DNA from: a virus
IMG/VR virus record: IMGVR_UViG_3300024431_000023
Span: 1 to 28,447 of that record
Length of the DNA stretch: 28,447 bases
Strand: one strand, 5' to 3'
This document shows positions 1 through 7,217 of this stretch, in pieces; positions within the stretch are counted from its first letter, which is position 1; each line of letters begins with the position of its first letter. The position numbers and the translations under genes are program-made. Below the pieces are notes generated by a model. That model was not told where the DNA came from. It worked only from the letters and a program-made list of their open reading frames with translations, and did no database searches.

Positions 1-29
1 TCTTTTACTTTTGTGCTTTTTCTTTCCAT
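1..29 (-). CDS. Start of an unknown gene, cut by the window edge
   Basis: An ATG at 27-29 opens a reading frame that runs off the left end of the window; nine complete codons are visible and read MERKSTKVK. The start lies 9 nt after the stop of the preceding gene, which fits the tight packing of this small-gene cluster. The visible residues are strongly basic. Nothing can be said about function, and so few codons could be an accident. Confidence 0.4.
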
Positions 30-38
30 GGTGCTTTT

Positions 39-254
39 TTATTTAATGTATCGTGTTCTGAATATTGCTGAACCCCGCCAATCAATCCGAGGCTTTAACT
101 TCTTTACAAACATACTCCGGCCCTCTTTGTGAGTAAATGAATTTGGAACAAATGCCACAATAAAAGGTCTGGATTCGTAGTAATAAAGGTTTCCGTTTTG
201 ATCGATTGCCCTCCATTTAACCCAATTTGGCGCGCCTTTAAATAGCTTGTTCAT
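39..254 (-). CDS. Small hypothetical protein, 71 aa
   Basis: The protein has 71 residues, is basic, and is rich in aromatic residues (W12, W15, three tyrosines near 24-26, W59). The alternation of polar and hydrophobic residues suggests a small beta-rich fold, but no domain is recognised. The ATG lies 2 nt after the stop of the gene before it, so the two are probably translated together. It belongs to the accessory cluster transcribed after the terminator at about 1810-1837. There is no signal peptide or membrane segment. It is real by position and coding density; its function is unknown. Confidence 0.65.
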   Translation of the reverse strand: MNKLFKGAPNWVKWRAIDQNGNLYYYESRPFIVAFVPNSFTHKEGRSMFVKKLKPRIDWRGSAIFRTRYIK

Positions 255-256
255 GA

Positions 257-430
257 TTAGCTATTTTCATGCAATTTTATTTCCCTTTCAATTATTGCTT
301 TCCTTTGGTGGAGTTGTGCTAAATCCCCTGGCGGCACTTGCAAACCAACTTGCCCCAATCGGTACGCCTCATCCATGTATGAATTAATAAGGGTGTTTAT
401 GTCGGTTAATTCTGTTTGTAAATCGCTCAT
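257..430 (-). CDS. Small helical hypothetical protein, 57 aa
   Basis: I translated this frame by hand: it begins MSDLQTELTDINTLINSYMD and ends IKLHENS followed by TAA at 257-259. The ATG at 428-430 shares one base with the stop of the preceding gene (TAATG), a typical sign of coupled translation in phage operons. The product is acidic to neutral, mostly helix-forming, with a short Gly/Pro break around residues 27-35 (a VPPG turn) between two helices. This is the shape of a small helical hairpin. No family is recognised. It fills an otherwise empty gap, and its overlap pattern supports a real gene. Confidence 0.6.
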   Translation of the reverse strand: MSDLQTELTDINTLINSYMDEAYRLGQVGLQVPPGDLAQLHQRKAIIEREIKLHENS

Positions 431-600
431 TATTTAACATTGTTAGAAATATTGTTTCTAAGTTCAGCGATAAATGTTCTGTAGCATCCCGCCTTTACGA
501 CAAGCCTTGCCTCTTTAATTTCATCACCCAATCCGCAACCCTTTATTTCTGAGGTTATAGTCGATAATCTTCGGGTATAATCTTCAATCAAAGTTTTCAT
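430..600 (-). CDS. Small hypothetical protein with two cysteines, 56 aa
   Basis: This frame was read by hand from the ATG at 598-600 to TAA at 430-432; it begins MKTLIEDYTRRLSTITSEIK and ends RNNISNNVK. It has 56 residues, is basic and mainly helical, with cysteines at residues 22 and 39 on either side of a helix. The stop overlaps the ATG of the next gene by one base. The start lies 17 nt after the stop of the preceding gene. No homologue is recognised. The small size leaves some doubt, but the exact TAATG junction and lack of any competing frame support it. Confidence 0.58.
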   Translation of the reverse strand: MKTLIEDYTRRLSTITSEIKGCGLGDEIKEARLVVKAGCYRTFIAELRNNISNNVK

Positions 601-617
601 GGTGTGCTTTTTTAAAA

Positions 618-875
618 TTATTTTCCGTTATAAATGGCTTTCACATTATCAATGTATTCCAATTTCTGTTCATCGGTATGGAGTTTTTCCTTTGGCACAA
701 CCCACGTTTTTTTGTCAACCTGAATCATTCCCGTTATTGATGGGCTTTTGATTCCCTGCGCTTTTAAAAGAGTCCTTGTTCTTGTTCCCGAGTTCCCCCA
801 AATTGGGTCAGCTGCAAATATTTCGTTTTTGAGCCGGTGTAATGCTCTGCCATTTTTCTTTTTTGGTGTTACCAT
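618..875 (-). CDS. Small basic hypothetical protein, 85 aa
   Basis: The 85-residue protein starts MVTPKKKNGRALHRLKNEIF and is clearly basic. The N-terminal third is Lys/Arg-rich, and the middle has a TRTRTLLKAQGIKSPS stretch that could form a helix-turn-helix-like element, but I cannot assign a DNA-binding family. The C-terminal part (KLHTDEQKLEYIDNVKAIYN) looks helical. An 88-nt non-coding gap separates it from the gene upstream, so it may have its own control signal, although I see no convincing promoter there. Its function is unknown. Confidence 0.62.
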   Translation of the reverse strand: MVTPKKKNGRALHRLKNEIFAADPIWGNSGTRTRTLLKAQGIKSPSITGMIQVDKKTWVVPKEKLHTDEQKLEYIDNVKAIYNGK

Positions 876-963
876 TTTATTTCGTGTTGGTGTTACTTAG
901 TATTGTTTTGTGGTGACGCGCGCTTAAATCGCATGAAACCGCGTTTGCTTTGCGCTTTTTCGG
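876..963. other. Non-coding gap in the left small-gene cluster
   Basis: This 88-nt gap lies between two small genes. I see no open frame longer than 13 codons, no terminator and no TAnnTTTG element. A weak ACGCG/CGCGT pairing with a 21-nt loop is the only structure noted, and it may be chance. Confidence 0.5.
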
Positions 964-1248
964 CTATTCTTCAACCGCCTCTTTTTCCTTCCAGCTTCCA
1001 TGTATGTATTCCTCACCGTTGCTATACGCATACATTATGCCTTTAATCTTGAATGTGGATTCGTTGCAATCAACCACCTCGGCCTCAAATATTAACAAAT
1101 CATCTTTGTACCCGCGCATGGTGCTTTCGCCTTTTCTCCATCGCAATTCCGATGCCCTACTAAATGCAGAAAATGCGCTGCCCATTAAGTCGGTCAGGTT
1201 TAGACATTGGTAGTCCTTTATTTCGTAGTCTATTATGGTTAGTTTCAT
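964..1248 (-). CDS. Hypothetical protein, 94 aa
   Basis: The 94-residue protein starts MKLTIIDYEIKDYQCLNL. The first and last thirds alternate hydrophobic and polar residues in the manner of beta strands. The middle (about 22-40) is Ala/Ser-rich and probably helical. Residues 47-76 (DDLLIFEAEVV then TFKIKGIMYAY) look like paired strands, as in small SH3-like or OB-like barrels, but no family can be named. It starts 4 nt after the end of the restored reading frame of the preceding frameshifted gene. An overlapping plus-strand frame (950-1213) is a shadow. Confidence 0.65.
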   Translation of the reverse strand: MKLTIIDYEIKDYQCLNLTDLMGSAFSAFSRASELRWRKGESTMRGYKDDLLIFEAEVVDCNESTFKIKGIMYAYSNGEEYIHGSWKEKEAVEE

Positions 1249-1252
1249 GCCT

Positions 1253-1485
1253 TTACTCCCCTTTTGCTTCGTTTAATTTATCAATACACTCATCAATTCC
1301 ATCAGTAGAATCTAACAAAGCGTCTGCCGCCTCCTGAATTGTTTCGCCTTTTCGGATTCCTGAAATCCTTCCGGCATATTGTCAAATATATCCTGTTCTA
1401 CTTCGTTTAAATCAACTATTCGCTCTTTAATAGTTTCTAATTCTTCTATAATAGTGTCGATTTGTTTTCTTCTGCTATTGTTCAT
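1253..1485 (-). pseudogene. Frameshifted small acidic helical phage protein
   Basis: From the ATG at 1483-1485 the frame codes for a small acidic helical protein containing FDNMPEGFQESEK. This closely matches a small family widespread in phages of several host phyla, whose core reads DNMPE-x-LQGSE-x-(G/Y)-E followed by an acidic helical tail. In the annotated frame the protein derails after ESEK into a basic tail ending QTLC at TAG 1312-1314 (57 aa). Adding one G to the GG at 1347-1348 restores KGETIQEAADALLDS and a second acidic helix ending NEAKGE at TAA 1253-1255, giving about 77 residues. So a one-base deletion, a sequencing error, or a programmed shift is present. The family's role is unknown. 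Confidence 0.7.
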
Positions 1486-1491
1486 ATCTAA

Positions 1492-1725
1492 TTATTTAAT
1501 TCTGGTTATAATTCCCTTTGATTTGTTATCGTCACGGTTAGGCTGAAAATACATTGACTCGCCTTGTTTTAAATCAAGAACTTCGTCTATTATTTCGGCT
1601 AACGCATTGTATAACTCGTCTGGGTCTTCTTTTTCAAACTCTTCGGCTAAATCTTGAATGTTTGGACAGGTTACTTCTGAATTCCACGGGGTTTGAATTT
1701 TAAATTGTCTTTCTGAATGTTTCAT
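1492..1725 (-). CDS. Acidic hypothetical protein, first gene after the terminator
   Basis: The 77-residue protein has an acidic helical centre (about residues 25-52) and a C-terminal segment, GESMYFQPNRDDNKSKGIIT, that looks like a beta hairpin. It is the first gene after the intrinsic terminator at 1810-1837. A promoter candidate at 1749-1779 would start transcription about 17 nt before its ATG. This makes it the likely leading gene of a separate transcription unit running towards position 1. I recognise no named family. The N-terminal TPWNSEVTCPN segment carries its single cysteine. Confidence 0.68.
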   Translation of the reverse strand: MKHSERQFKIQTPWNSEVTCPNIQDLAEEFEKEDPDELYNALAEIIDEVLDLKQGESMYFQPNRDDNKSKGIITRIK

Positions 1726-1748
1726 GGCTAATTGTTTTTGTTCACTGG

Positions 1749-1779
1749 TAAAACTAAACCTTTATGATTTATTATGCAA
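1749..1779 (-). promoter_or_regulatory. Putative Bacteroidetes-type promoter
   Basis: On the minus strand a TTG (1777-1779) is followed after 20 nt by TAGTTTTA (1749-1756), which matches seven of eight bases of the Bacteroidetes minus-7 element TAnnTTTG. Transcription would begin near 1742, just ahead of the ATG at 1723-1725, and just behind the terminator at 1810-1837. The AT-rich background makes chance matches possible, so this is a candidate only. Confidence 0.4.
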
Positions 1780-1807
1780 GTTGTTTGGTTGTTTTATTTT
1801 ATTGGGC

Positions 1808-1840
1808 ACAAAAAAACCGAGGTTGTTGGCCTCGGTTATT
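1808..1840 (-). terminator. Intrinsic terminator ending the structural and lysis operon
   Basis: Read on the minus strand, the arms AACCGAGG (1830-1837) and CCTCGGTT (1815-1822) form a perfect 8-bp stem with a 7-nt loop. They are followed directly by a run of T (A at 1810-1816 on the plus strand). It lies 20 nt beyond the stop of the holin-like gene and is the only strong intrinsic terminator I found in the window. The weak U-run and opposite composition on the other side make it a one-way, minus-strand signal. Confidence 0.85.
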
Positions 1841-1856
1841 CCTGTTTTGTGGTAGT

Positions 1857-2087
1857 TTAATTATCCTTTTTCAAAGACTTAATTTCATTTTTCAGTCTCT
1901 TAATTTCTTCTTTGTCCTTTTCGGTTGGTGTTTTGAAAAAGTACGACCATACCGCCCTCATAATTAATGCGGCTAACGTTGTTATTGCGGCCAATAGAAA
2001 TTTATTAAAGGCATCAGACATAAATTCAGATGTAATAAATGCTGCTCCGTTAGCTACAATTACCGAGTAAAGGCTTCCTTTGTCCAT
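1857..2087 (-). CDS. Putative holin-like membrane protein, 76 aa
   Basis: The 76-residue protein has one hydrophobic segment at about residues 29-51 (FNKFLLAAITTLAALIMRAV and on to WSYFF). The C-terminal tail (52-76) is highly charged and Lys/Glu-rich, and probably forms a short coiled coil. One or two membrane segments plus a charged tail, small size, and position at the end of the late operon before a terminator are the usual marks of a phage holin. Residues 5-20 are weakly hydrophobic and could form a second membrane pass. No endolysin is recognisable next to it, so it could also be another small membrane protein. It starts 3 nt after the preceding stop. Confidence 0.55.
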   Translation of the reverse strand: MDKGSLYSVIVANGAAFITSEFMSDAFNKFLLAAITTLAALIMRAVWSYFFKTPTEKDKEEIKRLKNEIKSLKKDN

Positions 2088-2090
2088 GGT

Positions 2091-2273
2091 TTAAACAGTT
2101 ACGATATTATCAATTAACCAAATTTCTGCTTCATCCCACGTATCAAATGATTGTGAAAGGTAGCCGTTCGTTTGGTCTTTAGCGCAATCGTAGGAAGTGA
2201 CGACCCCGTCCAACACGTATAAAAACCGCATAGTTTCGTCTATGATTTCAAAGTCTGATATGTATTTTATCAT
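2091..2273 (-). CDS. Small acidic hypothetical protein, 60 aa
   Basis: The 60-residue acidic protein overlaps the preceding gene by 4 nt (ATGA), which implies coupled translation. The sequence alternates strands (MIKYISDFEIID, MRFLYVLDGVV) and ends in a helix (DTWDEAEIWLIDNIV). This beta-beta-alpha pattern is common in small phage proteins of unknown function, with an AEIWLID-type C-terminus. It sits between the LamG-like tail protein and the holin-like gene. No function can be assigned. Confidence 0.65.
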   Translation of the reverse strand: MIKYISDFEIIDETMRFLYVLDGVVTSYDCAKDQTNGYLSQSFDTWDEAEIWLIDNIVTV

Positions 2274-2953
2274 GCTTGTACGTTTGTGGGTATCTCTTTA
2301 AAGAATCTCCAATTGTTTAATAAAACGGTGTCGCCCCCGGTAAATGAAGCACTATCCGAGCCTGTAAACGTTGTCACCAAGAAGCCAGCAAGTGAATAAA
2401 CCTGAGTTGTTCCCATTTGAGACCACACATCTCCCGTGGCCGACCCGTGCCAAAACTTAATTTCAGTGCCCGTATTATTGTAGCTAACCATGTACCTTTG
2501 ACCTTTCGGTATTGTTGTTTCGAAATTATACACAAACGAACCGCCACTTTTAACCAATAACTTCAATTTTGCCCCGTCTGTCATATTCCTAATGCCTATT
2601 GCAGCGTAATTGTCAAAATCAAAAAGCAAACACATCTGAATATTTGAATTGTTGTTGGTTGGGTTTGTCCAATCAATATCTAGTTGATAGGCTACGGGGG
2701 TAACGGTGCTGTCAATTGGCACGAATTTACTAAATACCTCATTATCGAAAATTGAGAACCCCGGATTAATGTGCGGGTTGGTAATAATCAAAGAAGTTGT
2801 TTCCGAGAAAATACCATCAGGGGCGGTTTCCTTCCAAATGGACGGATTAAGCACACTATCATCAAGATCATCCGTTGCGAAGGGAACGACTATTGGATAA
2901 CTGATGCCCAAACCTGCAAATCCGATAAAATCGTCTGTGGAGTATCCGTACAT
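2270..2953 (-). CDS. LamG/concanavalin-like tail-tip protein (candidate receptor or glycan binder)
   Basis: The 227-residue protein is rich in beta-strand residues. A DDLDDSVLNPSIWKETAP stretch near residues 28-45 is the usual opening of LamG-like or DUF1349-like jelly-roll domains, where a few Asp residues precede a 'xSxW' motif. Later strands (LLFDFDNYAAIGIRN, LKLLVKSGG, IKFWHGSA, and a closing LNNWRFF) fit the two sheets of that fold. Such domains bind sugars or cell-surface ligands. Its place at the end of the tail genes, just before the holin-like gene, suggests a host-recognition or adhesion subunit. The fold is fairly likely; the role is inferred. Confidence 0.6.
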   Translation of the reverse strand: MYGYSTDDFIGFAGLGISYPIVVPFATDDLDDSVLNPSIWKETAPDGIFSETTSLIITNPHINPGFSIFDNEVFSKFVPIDSTVTPVAYQLDIDWTNPTNNNSNIQMCLLFDFDNYAAIGIRNMTDGAKLKLLVKSGGSFVYNFETTIPKGQRYMVSYNNTGTEIKFWHGSATGDVWSQMGTTQVYSLAGFLVTTFTGSDSASFTGGDTVLLNNWRFFKEIPTNVQA

Positions 2954-3252
2954 TATTCGTCAAATAAAATTACAGCTTGACCGCTAACAGTAAGCTTCCT
3001 AAATCTGCCGTTTTCTCCGGCTCCATCTGTTGCTGTAATGAGTACATCGCCAGCAAAAGCGGCTGCCGCTGAATATTTGGCTTTTACATCCGTTGCGCTG
3101 TCGTTGTCTTCTTGCAGTTCGTCTATTGTTGTTCCTGCGAATATTCTAAAGCCGTAAAATTTGGCTCCTACGATTGTTGCATCGTATGTTGTGGTAATCA
3201 TTTTCGTGCCTTCTTTTGCTACGATTTTTTCTAGTGGGCTTAATTGTGACAT
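2953..3252 (-). CDS. Small structural-type protein, 99 aa
   Basis: The 99-residue protein has a middle that reads like a set of beta strands (TTTYDATIVGAKFYGFRIFA, then VLITATD and KLTVSGQAVILF). I recall similar short proteins, with a TTTYD...GAKFYGFRVF pattern, among tail genes of Bacteroidetes phages, but no function is established for them. The start shares one base with the region of the downstream start (overlap at 2953), and it lies 2 nt after the stop of the 302-residue gene. It may be a small trimeric tail-tip or fiber subunit. That is inference from position. Confidence 0.6.
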   Translation of the reverse strand: MSQLSPLEKIVAKEGTKMITTTYDATIVGAKFYGFRIFAGTTIDELQEDNDSATDVKAKYSAAAAFAGDVLITATDGAGENGRFRKLTVSGQAVILFDE

Positions 3253-3254
3253 AG

Positions 3255-4163
3255 TTAGTTAAATTTTCGTCCTAAATAATTCTCTCGTTTACGTGTAAAT
3301 TTCAGGCTTACTACAACATTTGCATTGTCCTCGAAGTTTGTAATCTTTGTTTCTGGTTTTGGAAACACTGGTTCCTCTTTAAAGTCAAACGCGTTGCACT
3401 GGTTGTAATCTGAAATAAATATTTGGTCGGTTAATACGTTGTTCCGTGATAAGAACCTAAACATATCCCCGCTTATTAATTTTGAATCTACTGAATAATT
3501 CGGAACTGTTTGCATTTGAAAACCGTTCCTATCCCTGACCGTTGTTAAATAGCTATCAAAAGTTTCGTCTGGATCTATTTCGCTAACCCTGCCCGGCAGC
3601 CTAACCGATTGAAACCAATTTAAGCCAATATAGTTAAATTCTGAGGCTTCAATGTTAGAATTCATTATTGTATCAATTCTTACACTTCCATCAGCGGCAT
3701 AGCTTGAGTATTGCATTACGCGGTATTCGGCACTATCGGATGTTGTTAGGTTAGAAAGTATTGTTGCCTCGGTTACTACCTTGTATATGCCCCCGCCAAA
3801 CGCTAAAAACACTAAAGTCCAGTCTACTAAGTACCCCACATATAGCGGTTGTGGTACCGTTGTAGGGAAATATGTTCCGTATGCGTTTGTATTCAGTGTG
3901 GCTACTTCGACATCATCGAGGAAAAGCTTCATAACGATTGTATCACTTGCCAATGCTTTACGCCTTAAAAACTGTTTTTGGTCTTTGGTGAATGATGTGG
4001 CTGTTGGCGAAGTGTCGGCAAATTGGTCTTCTATAAATTTACACGAAAGGCATTCGTCAGAAACGACATCTACTGTAGGTGTGCTGAAATTGCCCAATAA
4101 TTCAGTATAGGAAATTTCCTCTAAATTTCCGGGTGTTAGATTTGTTAAAAACTGAATTATCAT
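3255..4163 (-). CDS. Putative tail-tip structural protein, 302 aa
   Basis: The 302-residue protein is beta-rich and acidic, with a clear C-terminal basic end (KFTRKRENYLGRKFN). A cysteine pair near residues 37-41 (DECLSCKF) is notable in an otherwise cysteine-poor protein. It overlaps the 784-residue gene by 4 nt and is followed 2 nt later by the 99-residue gene, so all three are likely made and assembled together. No domain is recognised. Its position after the tape measure and hub genes argues for a tail-tip or baseplate-periphery component. Confidence 0.62.
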   Translation of the reverse strand: MIIQFLTNLTPGNLEEISYTELLGNFSTPTVDVVSDECLSCKFIEDQFADTSPTATSFTKDQKQFLRRKALASDTIVMKLFLDDVEVATLNTNAYGTYFPTTVPQPLYVGYLVDWTLVFLAFGGGIYKVVTEATILSNLTTSDSAEYRVMQYSSYAADGSVRIDTIMNSNIEASEFNYIGLNWFQSVRLPGRVSEIDPDETFDSYLTTVRDRNGFQMQTVPNYSVDSKLISGDMFRFLSRNNVLTDQIFISDYNQCNAFDFKEEPVFPKPETKITNFEDNANVVVSLKFTRKRENYLGRKFN

Positions 4164-6514
4164 GCCAGTCTATACGTTAATTCGTAACCTTGTCCGGGCA
4201 CGACTTTCGTGTGGTCTACTTCAAACTCGAAAATAATATCATTTGCATTTATTGTAACATCGATAAACGATGATAATGGTAATGGTATTAGTGCCGAATT
4301 TGGAGAGCCGGGCTTGCTTGTATGTATCCAACTTATTGCCCCCCCGCTGCTTTGTTCTGGTTGCATTGCGGCCCAACCATCAATTGCGAGTAAGCCGTGA
4401 CCGGCCTTTGTAAATGTGGCTTCGACTACCGTGTTTTCGGTGTCGTTTTGGTTTAATAGGTTTTTCCCTATATCAACGCCTGACTGATTTTTATAAATGG
4501 TAGTAACCACCCAACCCGTGCCGCCTAGTGCAGAATCAAATATCAGGCAATCGGCAGATATTCCACGATAAGCAGTATTCGAAATTCCATTAAATATTAC
4601 CGCGTCCACAAAAAACACAATGTTATATCCGTTTAATGCTGAGTAATTGGAGGCTTTAAAATTTAGATTGTTGTTAGGTTCTGCATTGTCATAAAATACC
4701 GAATCTACATTTGGATTAGGGATAAAATCTTCAAACCTAATCACAAACGGAATTGTCGCTTCGTAAGAATACCCGGTAGCAAATAGGTTATCGTTTGCCA
4801 ATGTGATAATATTTAAGGGGTCTGAAACATCTAAATCAAAGCCGCCTAATGTGTTAATATTCCAATTCTGGACAATAAGTCCGCCCTGAGTATTAATAAC
4901 CTGTGACGACAAATCAAAAGTGTAAGTATCTAAAATAAAGCTGTCGCCCGTTGTTGAGTTATACACTGCCAGGCTAACCGATAAGCTTTGCAAAATAGCC
5001 CCAATCGCCTGATGAAGAAAGAACGGTAAATAACACTGTACTAAATCTCTATTCCATCCCGGAAAGTCAGATGTTCCGGTAAATGGTGGAACGGTTGCCC
5101 AATTGCGAATTTCAAATTTATCATCGATAAGAAATAAATTCTGTACATCGGGCGATTCCGTGTATTTGGTATCATCGGCCAAAACAGGCACTCTGTCGGA
5201 TGTTTCGTTTGTTAAAAGGTGGTTTTCAATTGTAACCCACAATAGATAATCCCGTAAATTGGTTAGTATCTGTTGATTTTGAACCGAGTAGCTAATCCTC
5301 GCCCGTATGGTCATTGATGAAGTGGAGGCAAATGTGGTTTCAAGGTCTTTTATAATGCTACTGCTTACGGGTGCCGCCCCTGCCGTTTGCAGTTTTTGGT
5401 CAAACCGCCATATTCCTTGAAAGGTGTCGATACTCGGCCCCATCTCCACGGTTGTAGGGAGAAAAGAATGGTTTAATACAAACTTAGTATTCGTTACGTT
5501 AAAGGTTGAGTCCGCTGAGTTTATTACAATTCTTATATATGTATCCGCGCTTACTTGTAAACTATCTACCGGGTTAAGAAATGCGGCATCTTCATAATAT
5601 TCCATTGTTGTGATAGAATACTGACTATTAAGCCCGTTGAACCTTTCGCCAAACCCGCCAACATCCCCAAAATAATTCCTTTCTTTTGCTTTTATTTTAC
5701 TGTTCTGATTGTTGAACACCCTTAAAAACCCTGCATCGAACTCATATTTCAAACTGTTTGCCCCGCTTAAAATTGCGGGTTGTTGTCCTATTGAAATCGT
5801 TGGCAGGTCGCCCTCCAAAAAGAACGGCAAAACGATAAATTCATGTTCTATTTTGAACGTTTGTGTGTATGGTGATGCGTTAAATGTTACGGTGTCTGAA
5901 ACGAAACTAACGTCAACGTTTCCCGTTACCCAACTTTGATTGACGCCTAATCTTGTTGCTGTAACGGTTGCGGGTGTTCGTCCGCCAAATATGCCGGGGC
6001 TTATTCCGTCAGCTTGATACCTTTGGTCGCTGCCGTCTATTTTTGAAACAAAATTAAATGGTTGGCTGTTTTCAAGTATCCCGAAATCAAATTCAAATGC
6101 CGTTAATGGGGTTTTATATTGTACCCACATATTTATCGATGTAACGGAAGATATCGGTAATCCGCTGAATTTCAATTCCCCGCCATTCAGGCCGAAACCT
6201 GTAATAGTCCGTCCGGTGGCTAAGGCTGTGTATGTTGGCACCAAATCAATAACATCAATAGTATCACCAACATCAAATTTATCAGCTATAAAGGAACCCG
6301 ATTGCCTAAAAACCGAGTTGCCTCCGGCCGTAAATACGGAACCCGAAGTAGAGTGGGCTGAATTAAACACCTCCACTTCAAATACTGCCTTCATTCTTTC
6401 GCCAATACTACAAGCCAGATTTAACGTGAAATCATTTGGGTTTAAAGTAAAGTCAGCCCCGTTCTTTAGTTGGGTATAAAACTTTCTCGATACTATGTTA
6501 AAATCTTGCGGCAT
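4160..6514 (-). CDS. Large beta-rich tail protein, candidate receptor-binding or baseplate component
   Basis: The 784-residue protein is the second largest in the window. It is dominated by alternating beta-strand patterns with many Asn, Asp, Ser and Thr, and has almost no predicted helix, coiled coil or membrane segment. This composition is typical of phage tail-fiber, tail-spike or baseplate proteins made of stacked beta domains. Internal segments such as VSDPLNIITLANDN and the C-terminal VDVTINANDIIFEFEVDH-like strands suggest several Ig-like or jelly-roll units, but I see no exact repeat. It lies between two small beta-rich genes and the 302-residue gene. The specific function is not shown. 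Confidence 0.6.
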   Translation of the reverse strand: MPQDFNIVSRKFYTQLKNGADFTLNPNDFTLNLACSIGERMKAVFEVEVFNSAHSTSGSVFTAGGNSVFRQSGSFIADKFDVGDTIDVIDLVPTYTALATGRTITGFGLNGGELKFSGLPISSVTSINMWVQYKTPLTAFEFDFGILENSQPFNFVSKIDGSDQRYQADGISPGIFGGRTPATVTATRLGVNQSWVTGNVDVSFVSDTVTFNASPYTQTFKIEHEFIVLPFFLEGDLPTISIGQQPAILSGANSLKYEFDAGFLRVFNNQNSKIKAKERNYFGDVGGFGERFNGLNSQYSITTMEYYEDAAFLNPVDSLQVSADTYIRIVINSADSTFNVTNTKFVLNHSFLPTTVEMGPSIDTFQGIWRFDQKLQTAGAAPVSSSIIKDLETTFASTSSMTIRARISYSVQNQQILTNLRDYLLWVTIENHLLTNETSDRVPVLADDTKYTESPDVQNLFLIDDKFEIRNWATVPPFTGTSDFPGWNRDLVQCYLPFFLHQAIGAILQSLSVSLAVYNSTTGDSFILDTYTFDLSSQVINTQGGLIVQNWNINTLGGFDLDVSDPLNIITLANDNLFATGYSYEATIPFVIRFEDFIPNPNVDSVFYDNAEPNNNLNFKASNYSALNGYNIVFFVDAVIFNGISNTAYRGISADCLIFDSALGGTGWVVTTIYKNQSGVDIGKNLLNQNDTENTVVEATFTKAGHGLLAIDGWAAMQPEQSSGGAISWIHTSKPGSPNSALIPLPLSSFIDVTINANDIIFEFEVDHTKVVPGQGYELTYRLA

Positions 6515-6516
6515 TC

Positions 6517-6852
6517 CTACAAATTTCTAAATCCATTAACTAATATTCTAACCTTGCTTTCTGTTCCTTGTGCTATGCTGCATTTTATTTTCAAAAACGA
6601 AAACCCGGTGCATGGTAAAATTATAAATCCTTCGCCTGTTAAGATTAAAGTTCCTTTAATAAAATCTCCGCTTGTTTCGTCTTCTTTAGAGCCCGAAACA
6701 AAGTTAATTAATTCATGCGTTGTGTGCTCCCCATCGGTTCCAAAAACAAAAACACTTACTAATTCGCAAGATTTTAAATCAATTTCAAGCGAAACGCTAT
6801 TGGTGTCGTTTACATCAAAATCATTAATTTCTACCGTTAAATATTTTTGCAT
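6517..6852 (-). CDS. Small beta-rich virion protein candidate, 111 aa
   Basis: I place the start at the ATG at 6850-6852, which overlaps the preceding stop by one base (TAATG), rather than at a TTG 27 nt upstream. This gives 111 residues starting MQKYLTVEINDFDVND. The protein is all-beta by pattern (LTVEIN, VSLEIDL, LVSVFVFG, GTLILTGEGFIILP, FLKIKCSIAQ, KVRILVNGF), like a small beta sandwich. Two cysteines lie near the last strands. It neighbours another beta-rich protein of similar length, and both may be small tail-tip or decoration subunits. Function unknown. Confidence 0.6.
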   Translation of the reverse strand: MQKYLTVEINDFDVNDTNSVSLEIDLKSCELVSVFVFGTDGEHTTHELINFVSGSKEDETSGDFIKGTLILTGEGFIILPCTGFSFLKIKCSIAQGTESKVRILVNGFRNL

Positions 6853-7217
6853 TAGCTTAAATCGTAAACAACCCCCCAAAGGGTAATTGTACAGTTCGTA
6901 TTTGACACCTTCACCCCTACTGATCCCGTGCTGTTGTTCATAAATATTGTTCCAGCACTCGCCCGTCCAGTCTCGTCCCGGCTAATACTTCCTTTTCCGA
7001 TTGTTGTTGAATCATCATAAGTGGTTCCGTCATCATCTTGATAGAGCACAAAATCAATGTCTTGGTTATTATAATTTACCAAACTTGCTAGTGTTATATG
7101 AACCTCTTCGTTGGCGTTGGGACTAAAAACAATCTCGGGCGCGTTGGCTACCGCTGGTACAACTTGCGCTAAAAGTTTGTACACTCCAAAAGCTTCTTTA
7201 TCTGGTATGTAGCTCAT
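6852..7217 (-). CDS. Small beta-sandwich-like structural protein, 121 aa
   Basis: The 121-residue protein has a beta-sandwich pattern. Strand-like segments such as EVHITLASLVNYN and DIDFVLYQDDDGTTYDD are followed by GTIFMNNSTGSVGVKVSN and a closing CTITLWGVVYDL. Small phage proteins with an SxVNYNxxxxxxxLYQDDDGTT-type core occur among tail genes as surface or fiber-associated subunits, though I cannot name the family. It overlaps both neighbours by one base, consistent with coordinated translation. The LYQDDDGTTYDD loop is acidic and could bind metal, which is speculation. Confidence 0.6.
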   Translation of the reverse strand: MSYIPDKEAFGVYKLLAQVVPAVANAPEIVFSPNANEEVHITLASLVNYNNQDIDFVLYQDDDGTTYDDSTTIGKGSISRDETGRASAGTIFMNNSTGSVGVKVSNTNCTITLWGVVYDLS

